Of a DNA stretch of 64,000 nt, positions 37,801 to 49,800 are shown one piece after another. The DNA is from Catonia carolina (Eukaryota; Arthropoda; Insecta; Hemiptera; Achilidae). How positions within the stretch are numbered: position 1 is the stretch's first letter; every line of letters starts with the position of its first letter. Location: NCBI GenBank assembly GCA_035578175.1, contig JAQMRL010000010.1, forward strand, positions 29,565,784-29,629,783, written 5' to 3'. The notes beneath the pieces were generated by a model, which was not told where the DNA came from, made no database searches, and saw only the letters and a program-made list of their open reading frames with translations. The translations under genes were made by a program, and so were the position numbers.

Positions 37801-40800
37801 GTACAAGACTACACCTCATTTTCACTTCATACACATCATCCTCATCTCATTGGGTCATGGGGTTGCTTATTGTTCTGAATTGAACAGATTGCAGCGTACA
37901 CACATTAGGGATTGCAAAAAAAAATGTTATAAATGAGAAAATTCTAGGTAGCAAAGAAGAAGAAATATTTTAAATTAATTTGTTTATCCCAATGTTGTGT
38001 TCCGTTGCAATCTGTTCAATTCAGAACGATAAGGAACCCCATGAACCAATGAGATGAGGATAATGTGTATGACTTATAAATGAGATGTAGTCTTGTATAG
38101 ATCCAGGCCAAACTGGTAGAGCGAACGCCAAATAAATTTGCCAGTTTTCTGAAGTGCGCAGAAGGTTAATTTGGTAATGGTGCACTTGGTTGCTTCAGCA
38201 AGTGGTAAGGGTCAGTGCTGTACCAGCTATAATCAGAATCACGTCGCTCTTACATTTATATATTAGCTAACCTGAAAAAAAAGTCTGTAGTCTGTTGTTT
38301 GTGGTAGGCATTAATTGTTGTACACAATGTTTACAACTGAATGTTTTTAATGTTGCTAATAGATGATAATTTACGGCGCTCAGCGCCTGTGATTTAATAG
38401 GCAGTTTGGTACTATGACTTAAAATCTACCGACTGAATCAAAACTGTTTGCACAGCTATATCGGCAAGCTTATTTGGTGTCCACTCTAACTCAACGCTCT
38501 CCTTCCTCTCCTTTTGAAAAGAAACTTTGATAAAATCATAAAAAAAGTTGTGGTCTATTGTCTGTCACTTTCCACAAAACAATAAAATTGAAGAAAAAAC
38601 AAGTGTGGTAGATTTTATAGACACTTTAAAAAATATTGATAGCTGTTCCGACGTTGATGAAGAAGAGATTAACAAATCGGTGGCAAATTGACAATGACGG
38701 AAGTTTTAAAGTGATCAAAGAGGAAGAAATTATTGTTTCATGCAGTGTTACAGAAAATGAAAATGAAGAGGATTCAGAAAGTGTTGATGAACCAGGTGTG
38801 CTTATGAACCACGCAGAAGTAGTAGCACACATAGATAAATTGATGGTTTATTTCACGAGTTAAGTAGAAACATCGCCGAACAAGCTTTTAAAGCTAAAGC
38901 GGATGTGAGATCACACTGCTTGTAAGCGATACACAAAACTGAGGGAGCAAAAGCTCAATGCCTTTTTTATTACCAACTAGTTCGTAACTATATTGTGTAC
39001 AGTGTAAATATATACAGTGTTATGTGTTTTTTTGGTGAAAGTATGATGATAATCATTTTTAAACTACATTAAAAATATTTATGATAATTAGGCCTACATG
39101 TTCGTTTTTTTCATATTTTTCTCATTCTCTGTATAACCCGAATTTTGAATAACTCCGATTGGCGCCAGCCCCAGTTGTTCCAAGTTAACAAGGTTCTTCT
39201 GGACCATACATTGCAGGAATTTATAAATTATGGGAGATCATTTACCAGACAAAGCTACAACGGTTTGGACATGTCAGTAGGATGGAGGAGCGTAGGTTGT
39301 CTAAAAAGATGCAATCCTAAGACAACAATGATGGAAAAATGGCCAGTTACAGAGAGAGGTGAGTTGCGTTAAACATGAAGAAACTTGGAAGGAACCCACG
39401 GGTAAAGTGGATGATGAAGATTTTTGAACTATAACACATTATGATAATTATTTAAAAATTTTAAATGACACTTACCTCTTGAATGAAATTATTTATCACT
39501 GCAAGTTGTTTATAAAATAATTGTCCTGTTGGAGAAATTTTAAAAAGCGTATCAGGAAAAAGCCAAGGTCTAAGTGCACGCTGCAGTACAGAAATGGCAA
39601 CACTGTAACAATAAAATATAAAACAATAAACCTATATGTATTAATAAAAACAAAATAGCTGCCTCCAACTAGATACTGATTAGCACGTTACAGGCCTTTT
39701 ATCATGTAACCTTTAATTACTGTCAATCACAGATCTTTTCACACAATGCTATTCAAATACGAATTTCATAATCCACAGTTAATGCAAATTAAAGATGGAA
39801 AGAAAATGTACACTTACTCATGTATAGCTGATACAAAAGCATTTTCTTTCTGTAATTGAGCATTCACTTCAGTTCCCATTGAGGTTTCTGCAACAACAAA
39901 AAGCAACCACTTATATAAATGTAGGAAATATTCGGGACTTAAAAAAACAGAAGCTAATTATAAAACTAAATTTCAGAAAAAAATTTTTTTTTTTTAATCC
40001 CTAATGTGTGTACGTTGCAATCTGTTCAATTCAGAACAATAAGCAACCCCATGACCCAATGAGATGAGGATGAAATGTATGACGTGTAAATGAGGTGTAG
40101 TCTTGTACAGACTCAGGCCGACCATTCCTGAGAGAGTATGGTTAATTGAACCCCAACCATCAATGTACACCTGCCAGGTAACAACTGTCTTGCATTCATA
40201 TCCGTATAAAAGTAACTACCTTTACTAGGATTTGAACCAGGAACCTTTGTCTCCGAAAATCAGCTGTTTAACAGCTGATTTTGGCAACGACTTTACCTTT
40301 AGGCCAACCCGGTGGGTTACTTTAGAAAATGAAAAAATTAATTTTATTTTGATAAAATAAGTTTTATGAAATTCTGAAAATGAGGTTGCTGAACCAATTA
40401 CAGGGTATCTCCAAATCAATGTGTGATTTGAAATTTTCAGGTCATAATTTTTATGGTAAGGCCTTGGAACAGCAAGGAAATTTTAGTTTTCCACACATAA
40501 AAATCTATAAAAATCAAAAATATTGAACCTCCAAAAGAATCAGGCAACATTATTATTTCTAAATTTTTCCAGATCTAGATTATTTCTAGATTTTCCAGAA
40601 CAGCATAATTTCATCAGAAACTAAGAAAACACCAGTAAAACTGCATCATTCATTCTTTTTGGAGGTTACAAATTTATTAACCCTTTTAGTGCCAACGTCC
40701 GGAAAACAGGACGTCCATATCTTTTACGTAGTTATAACATCCGATTTACCTGACACCCGTAATTTATGCATAAGTGCCAACGTCCAAATAACCACACATT

Positions 40801-43800
40801 TCCAAAAAAACTTTTAAATAAAAATTAATGGAATAATGTATTTTGAAACCGCCTCCATGACGTAGTGACTAGCGCGCTAGCCTACAAATCGAAAGGTCCT
40901 GGGTTCGATTCCCAGCTAGGGTCTGGAAATTTTAACACATTAAAACCACCGTTAAGGTACCAAAACCCACAGTAGTTGCTAATGACCAATTTATCGATGC
41001 AGCTTTAAATAAACTAAAAAAAAACTATTTTGAATATTATTACTGTTAGAACAATTTTTTATATTGAACACAATAAAAATTAATTTTTAACAAGACATTT
41101 TATTTTTCTGTAATGTTGAAATTTTGGTCGGCAGTGGCAGGTTTACGCCCGCAAGTTTTCAAAATAAGAGCTGGCACTTTTGGTACACCTTTATTCTAAT
41201 TAAATGGCATTTTAGATCAAACTTTTTAATATTGTTTCGGCACTGAAAGGGTTAAGCAAGGCATCTGTTGGGTAAATCGTGAAAGAACCGGTTATATGTA
41301 GAAAAAACGATTCTCTATTTTTACTTTCTCTTGCCTATATGAATATATAGAAAGGAAAGTATTGTTTTCATGTCGATTTTTCTAAATCGAGTTTTCACCG
41401 GATCTACACGTTTTCAGACCCCCTGAACCCAAAAAAATGTTTTTAGCGATTGCTCTGTGTGTGAACAGAATATCTAAAGAACGGAAAGTTGTACGAACTT
41501 GAAACTTAAGTTACATACTACTACCAGACCCAACACGAACATTTTCATCAAAATCGGTCAACCGGAAATAGTAGTTTAATTGTGTAATTTTTCACTTTTT
41601 TCGATTTTCTCGAAAACTGGTTCTATGATTTTTTTTAAAGTCGTCTGGTTTACTCAATTTTGTATTCTCTACAAGATAGGGTAGGCGCCATGTTTGCTGA
41701 AATTCTTGGTGAGGCTGTTTTTACGTAAAAAAAGTGTTTTTTTAAGATTACGGCTGTAATATGTATTATAGCGCAACAATTTGTATAATAAAAAATGCAG
41801 AGAATTTGATATTCTACAACTTTTATTTCAAATATTTTTTTTGTATAATGCTGAGTTTAGTGGTAATTAGCGATTTTCTGTTTTTTCTCACGAAAACGTG
41901 TGAAAAATAGATTTTTTTAAGATTTCGGCCTTAGTATGCATTTTATGATAAAATTGTATATAATCAAATTTATAGAAAATTAAAAGATCTACAACTTTTA
42001 TTTAGAACATTTTTCTCTATAGAGCCTAGTTTAGCATGAAAGAGTGATTTTCCATATTTTAAAGCAAAACTAAGATAGATTTTCTTTTTGCATCTTCATA
42101 TATGATTAAAATTAGGTTATGTTTATTGAGGTTAGTTTTTTGTTTATTTCTAATGTTTTATTACTAATGTTAGGTTTATTGTTAATTATTTGCACTGGCA
42201 AGAGAAAGTTGTGTGAGTGTTTCACACCAGATTTTTTTAAATTAATAGGGAATTCGGGAAAAATAACAATGAGTGATGAAAAATTCATTGATGGCTGCTT
42301 GTGGAGACCTACATTTTAAAAATAGGTTGACCGGAATCAGTCCAGTAGGAGCTGAGACCAAACTGGGCCAAAAACACCTTTAGGGCCATCCTTTTAAATC
42401 AACCGATAACTTTAATTAATAATTTATGCATACTGAAAAATTTACTTTAATAAATAGAGCAAAAACATCCGCTTTATTTTGTTCATAAACCAATTGTTAA
42501 AATTTAAATGTGCAATAATATTATAATTAGAAAGAGTTCAAATTACAACATCATGCTATTTCTACAGAGTGATATTTTAGTCCTGTTACTCAATTTGTTA
42601 TGTAATTTATGAAAGGGAAATGTAGGTGTAATAAAAATATGTATTTGTTACTTACAAAAGAGATTTAATAAAAAGCTATTATTACATACATAATTGTTAA
42701 AGAATATGCTTAAAATGCCCACCCCTAGCGATTATACATGCTTGGACTCTTTTAACACTTTGAAGACTTTTTTTTAATACTTTTGCCCGTGGACTGCCAT
42801 TTTTCGGGGATTTTTAAAAAATTGTAACAAATCAACTATTGGTCATAAATTCAAAAAGTAAAGATTAAACTAAAGATCATAATAAAATTAGTAGATTACT
42901 TTTCATTTAATAAGATTAGGATTACTTGCATTTTAATTTGACTGAAAAGAGGTATAGGTCATTTGTTCTAGCTAGAAGCTTTCCCTCCAACGCTGTGTGC
43001 CGCTGAGCTGTTCTGTTTAGTGGTGGGGGAAGCACCTCATAGTTGTAACATAGTATACGATTAGAAAGAGAGGGAATGATCATTAAGTGAGAAGGAGACA
43101 ACACTTGCCCCTTTGAAACTATCCCTACTCTACCTACTCGCCCTCCCCTTACAAGCTTCTTCCTAAAACAAACGTACTATATGTTTTCTTGAATTTAAAA
43201 AATGTTTCACCATATAATGATAATAATATACAGTAAAATCTCTCTATAGCGGAATTGAAGGGACCATGAGATACTGCCGCTATAAAGAGAGTTCCGTTAT
43301 AGAGAGAGCGAGTAATTAACGGTGGGAGGGAAGAGTTGGAGTACTAATTTTTCTGCACAAAATAACTTATATACGTATGTAAATGGTGCATGGAATAAGT
43401 TTTTGAAAAACTACTGAACAGATAACTTTATGACGAATGTTTAATACAGTAGATTACTTCAATACAGTGAGATATTTAAATTAATTACCTACATAAAGTG
43501 TAGGTTATTAACTTAACAAGAAATTTGGATACAAAATGGTTTTATTAGATGTTGTGTTACTAATGTTTAACAATAGAATTTCACTTTTCGTATTGAACTT
43601 TTTTCAATAATCATTCATACAGTACATACCGTAATAGATAGTCTAAAATTAATTAGCACTGAAACTCGGTTTTTACTGAACAGTAATAAACATAGGATAC
43701 ATACAATTAAAATTTCCTAAAACATAGGCTACACAAACACAAAAAAATACACAGTACAGTATATATTTTTTTGTTATTAAGGAAACAATGACTGTGAAGT

Positions 43801-46800
43801 ACATTTCATTTCGTAAAATAAGTTGTAAATTTTGTTTCGTTTTCAATTCATAAAACATGTCTTCAATATCATTTTCAATGTTTAAAACTTGTAAATTTTC
43901 AATTACATATTGGCAATGACAGTACGTTAAAACAACAAGAATAGCGTCTAGTGCTTGTTTACTTGAAGGGACAACATTTCTGTTTCCATTTCATCGTCAT
44001 TCACTTTCTTGCTCGTTGTTTTGGGCTAAGACATTTTCGATTATTGCATCATCGCCAACATCTGCTGAAGTGGCTAAGTCATTGTCTGCCCCTACATAGG
44101 CGTCTAAATCCATATCCTGAAGATATTGTTTTGCCGCTATAGAGAGATTTTTGTGCCGCTATAACGAGAGTTAAATACATTATCGTAGTATACGAAAGGG
44201 TCGGGGTCGGCAAATAATGCCGCTAAAGAGAGATTTCCGCTATATAGAGTTCCGCAATAGAGAGATTTTACTGTACAAGAATAATAAAATTAATTATATG
44301 AGTTAAATTCTTACAAACTAATTACCTATTTCTAATAACCAATTAACTTTTTTATTTCTTAAGTAAAATTTAAAAAAAACTAACTATTATAATAACGAAC
44401 TAATAACTAACAACAACGCGCAGAAGTACCGGCAGATCGCTTACTCATGCTTGATAACATCGAGGCTGTAAAAGTCGATATATTCGATAATCTGACAACA
44501 TTAGGAGTATGAGTGTACTCTATTAGATTCAGAATGAGCTAAATTAAGTGACAGCATAGACGGCAATCGTATACGATACGAGCTAATGGATATAAAACCA
44601 AGTGAAACAGGCGCCCATATTGTATATGGGTGCCGTCCAGCCGATCAAAATGGCGTGCCCGTATCATATACGGGTGCCATCCTGAAAGTGTTAAGCACAT
44701 TAGCAGAAACCTTTTGTAAGAGTTGCATTTGATACATTCATGATTAAGTCTGCAATATTGACTTTAAGTTCATCAATAATGTGAGGATTGTTTTTGAAGG
44801 CCTCGGACTTAAAGTAGCCCCACATAAAGTAGTCAGGAGATGTGAGGTCTGGGGACCTTGGAGGCCATAAGTCCTTGTTTATTATTCGACCACCAAAGAA
44901 CTCTTGCAGATAATCCATGTTTTCTCGAGATGTGGCATGTAGCCTCATCTTGCTGAAACCAGTAATATTGTTTTTGAGGTTTCATGAGGGCCACAAATTG
45001 GTGCACAATATTCCTGTGTACTTCACCATTTACTGTCAGTTCGAAGAATATGGGTCCGACTATATGATGATGAGATTTCGCACACCACACACCAATTTTG
45101 CAGGATGCAAAGATTTTTCTTGCAAAGCGTTAGGATTTTCAGCCACCCAAATTCGAGTGTTTTGACTGTTCAAAAAACCATAGAGATGGATCCAAGCTTC
45201 ATCAATGAAGAACACTGTGTTTAAAACTTTGATTCCGTTGCCATTTACGAAAGACCTAAACCATCAGTAATATTGCAATCACTTGTTTAAATCTGGAGGC
45301 TGAAGCTCTTGGACTAATCATACGCAATACGGATACAATTTAAATTTTTTAGTAGCCTTCTAAACACTTGAATATGACAAACCAACTTGCGAGGAAAGTT
45401 TTCGTAAACTTTCCCATGGAGAATTGAGCAATCTTGTTTTCATATTCTTTAAAACATCATCTGTTAAGAGAGTTGATCAACCGCTATGTTTTCTGTTGCA
45501 AACACTACCTAACTCTCGAAATCGATTTGTTAGCCTAGAAATTGACATTTTTTCTGGTGGAGGAACACAAACAAATTTAATTTGAAATGATTCTTTTACA
45601 TTTGCGTACGATTTCGTAGCAAAATATTGTTCAAGAATGAAAACCAGTTGTTCTAAGGTAAAAAAACATTCTGTTCGTAACACGACCGGAAATGGCACAA
45701 AATTTTACACACCTCAAGAAGAATCAACTCACAATGCCGTATCTATACCAGTTGAGTAGGGCTACCAACTTCATGTCACAAAACAAAATTTCCCTTTCTT
45801 AGAAAAAAAAATTACCAGACATTAACAATTGGGTAACAGGAATAAAAATTCACTCTGTATTAAAGTTATCAGAATGTAATATCAGTTCTTAATGTAAAAT
45901 ACCAATAAAGAAAAACATCAACAATTTTCCATACCACAAATGATATCCAGTGTGCACAATACAACAAGTTTTGATACATCGAAACCATTGTTTCCAATTT
46001 CTTTCTTTAATTTATCAGTCAGTATATTTGAACTCGATGAAAATGTATCAACAAATTGTTCTAAAATTTTAAAATGAAATGTAGGCGTTATAATTTTCCT
46101 TTGCCGTCTCCATTCATCACCTAAAATGTAAAATTTAAGCATAAAGATTAGACCACAACATGAAATTAAATCAGTAAAACATCAGCATATCAAATCAGTA
46201 AAACATATTGTAACATTACAACAGTGTTATTCTAAAAAATAGTTAAGGGAATGAATTGTTAATTGTAAAAAATTAAGTAGGGGAAGGGAGCCATAATATA
46301 TGGAATAGGGTCTTATTATGGAATACTAGTGTTTTTCCAGACAGGACGTTGGAAATCCTGATCTTCTCACACCATTGGTTATACTGACAGAAACAACTAC
46401 CGGATTCAAACAGACCAAATACAGCGTGTTTTTGTCAAGGTGATTACAATGAAGATAAAAAAGGTGAAAAATGGATTCAGTGCTCGAGGTGTAATAATTG
46501 ATATCATGAACAATGCACTAGTGCTGAAAGGTTGTATTTTGTCTTTGATTACTGTAAATAAACTGATTGGACTAATACTTTGGTGCTTTAAAAACTTTGT
46601 AGGCAAATTATGTATCTATTCAAAGTATTCCAAATTATAACCCAATGTATTCCATATTAAGATCCTATTTTGTGAATTGTAAAAATAATGTCACTAAAGA
46701 AATTTAAAAAAAATATATCTTTGTAAATTTAAGATTTTGTATTTTCTAGATGTGAAATAAACTATTTTTACAATTAATATAAAATTCACGTATATTCAAA

Positions 46801-49800
46801 AAAGTTATAGAAACCGAGGAAAATGAAAAAATGAAAGTGGCATTCCATATTTGGTTCCTCTCCCCTAATAGTAATAACAATACGGATGGCAGATGAATGA
46901 AATGTGTTTGAACAGAGTTCTTTGAAGTGCAGTCGAAACAAGTGTGAAATAAGGGAGTGGGTCTTTGTTATGTTCATTATTGATCATTTCTACCATGTTG
47001 TGGATTGTTCTGTAAAGCGGATAAAATGTTACGTAAGGCACTATTCGCTGTAGATGGCGACACAGAGTATATGTAGTTTGGATAGTACTCGTGACTACTA
47101 CAAACGTAATACTAGTAAAACGTTACTACTACTAACGCAATCTCTCACAGTAGTAGTGACGTAATGCATACCTCTCAGCTGCACAAAGCTTGGGAACGGG
47201 CAGTAGATACTAGTGAAACTGATAGTGAAGACGCTGGTGACAGCAATAGTAAAGAAGGTGATTCATTCATTCGTAGAAAATTTTGTTCCAATGGAATAAC
47301 GTAGTAGGTAACTACAGTAAATCAAACATTTCTAGTCATGTAATTAAGCTAAAGGCAATATTACAGGTCACATTTATTTCTTATAAGGTTTACGAAGAAA
47401 AGATTTTCTCGGAATAAACCACAGCTTACAAAATATATGTAAAAACTGCACGGTAGTGAAATGTACGAGTATTATCTCACTGTTGAGTTTGGTAGCACTG
47501 TCATATTTTCACTTCCCTTCTTCACAGCCCATTCATACGCAAAAGGCAATCTCGTGACTTCAGTATCTACAGCAAAAATTTACGTAAAAGTCGAAAGTAA
47601 AACAAAAAAAAAAACCACATCCTAATACAGTCACTAAAAATTAAGCACCCGATGTGACTTATAATACATAAAAAAATCTATTAATTTGATAATTTTAGTT
47701 GTTAGACAATCCATAACGATGAAAAATGATTTGATTTGATGAAGTAGTGAATGTTGAATACTGATAGTATTAATCGTCGTACGTACCATCTGAAGTTAAC
47801 AAACCACACCCAAGCCACGGATCAATTAATTCATATATATGAGCTTTCTTTAACAGTTTGTTACTCGATAGAATTGTCTGAAAAATAATACAATATGTAG
47901 TTCATGATTATATATGTATATATTAGTACATACCATCAGAAGTTAACAAACCAGCTCCAAGCCATGGATCAAGTAGATCATATACATGAGCTTTTTTTAA
48001 CAATTTATTACTCGTTAAAATTGTCTGAAAAATAAATCAATGTTTAGTTTATCAACAATATTTTAATTTCTTTTGGATACCTTCTTACCGATTTGGTTTT
48101 CTTCTTTTTACTTTCTCTTGCCTGTATAGGAAGGAAAGTATTGTTTTCATGTTGATTTTAAATTATTAAACTGGAAGAGCAGAACTTCACAGAGAGCCAA
48201 AAAAGCTCAAATGAGCAAATCAAAATTTAAAGCAATGATTGTTTTTTTATATCCATGGGAATGTGTACCTTCACTGGGTTCCTGAAGGTCAAACAATTAA
48301 TCAATATTACTACCTTGAGGTACTTTCTAAACTACGTCAAAGAGTAAGGAAAAAACGACCTGAAATGTGGGAGGACAAATCATTGGTTCTCCACCAAGAC
48401 AATGTGGCAGCTCATTCCGTGTTATCTGTCAAGAGATTCCTAGCCAAGTACAGCATCTCAGTGATAGAACATCCACCTTATTCACCAAATCTTGCACCAT
48501 GTGACTTCTACCTGTTCCCTAAGGTGAAATCTGCATTAATAGAGACAAGATTTGAGTCTGTGGAAGCTGTAAAAGAGAAAGCGGCACGTGTCCTGAAGGA
48601 GCTGAAAGAAGATGACTTCCAGCACTGTTTCCAACAATGGAAAATTCGCACGGAGCGTTGTATTTTTTTTTTTGGTTTAACGTCCGACTGTTCTGCAATT
48701 ACTGCTAATGCAGACGGTGAAGGAAGGATGAAATGATGTTTGTAATGTATGAAAATATGCCGAGCCAGAATGGGATTCGAACCCAAGACCGCATGATGAG
48801 AGGCGGGCACATTACCAACTACGCCAATCTGGCCGGCATGGAGTGTTGTAGAGATAGAGAAGGAGTGGATATTGAAAGTGACAATAAGTGATTATGTATA
48901 AAATGAAAATAAATTTTTTTACAACATCAGTCTCGTTATTTAATAGCCATACCTCGTATGTCACGGAACGTACCATGGTTTTTACATGGAGAAGAGGTTG
49001 GACACGTGGCAATGCAGAGCGGCAACAGAAGATCACAAATGAGGTGAGCGGATAATGTCAAGAGAACAGCTTACAACTGGTAAACATGTTAAAAATCACA
49101 ACAGGGCTATTTCTAGCATTGCATTGGTTGGTGAAGGGCTACAGAAGGAAAAAACTATAAAATAGAATCACTATAAATTACAATAAAATGGAGAGGCAAT
49201 AGCTATTATTCTTAGGTAAAAAATTCATTAAGTACATACCTGAATATGATTAACATCAGACAAGACTACATAAAGTTCTGTTCCTATCCACAAACGTACA
49301 ACTTTTCCATACGTTTTAACAATACGATGAAAGTTACTTAATATTTCTGAAAGTAAACAAAATGGATTAAAATTAATAATACATTATTATTTACATGATA
49401 TGTTTCCACTCTGCAAATGACACCTTCACTTCATTCACCACAGGGTCTGGCTGTATAATGAAATTCATTACTCTCAGAAGAGATAACTCTGATTAGTGTC
49501 TTTTACACCTCTGCCTCTTCTGTTCTTAGATGATTCAGTCATTTAATTGGCTGGCCATTTGATAAGAAGAACTATTTATTTTAGCCCTGCAACTAACAGA
49601 TTAAGTGTAAATAATTTGACACTCCACCTGTCTGTTACGAGCTATTTACATGATATCATAATGTAATAAATTCTAAAATATGCTATTGTGAAAGTCAACC
49701 CAAACAAATCTGTTTATTAATCAACAAATCTTCAGTTACGTTTATCATTGTCATCACAAACAGTAGTTATCACTCTTAAAAAGATTTTTGCATAGAAATT

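Larger units (their letters stand above)
42565..45857 (-). mobile_element. Mariner-like element, degenerate, hosting two nested elements
   Basis: TA-flanked ends CAGAGTGATATTTTAG and AATTTTTATTCCTGTTAC-type complement match those of 8927-9692. Minus-strand transposase pieces: [19 protein letters not shown] (45477-45698), [17 protein letters not shown] with [10 protein letters not shown] (second Asp, 44833-45090), and [19 protein letters not shown] (third Asp, 44700-44948). Stops and frameshifts are present. The middle is occupied by 42756-44690. Confidence 0.82.

Noticed and set aside
38636..38863. 75-codon acidic plus-strand frame as a host gene
   Set aside because: It matches the acidic tail of pogo/Tigger transposases, and the flanks are broken frames of the same protein.
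44917..45165. Plus-strand frame opposite the mariner-like transposase
   Set aside because: It is a shadow of the minus-strand transposase pieces.
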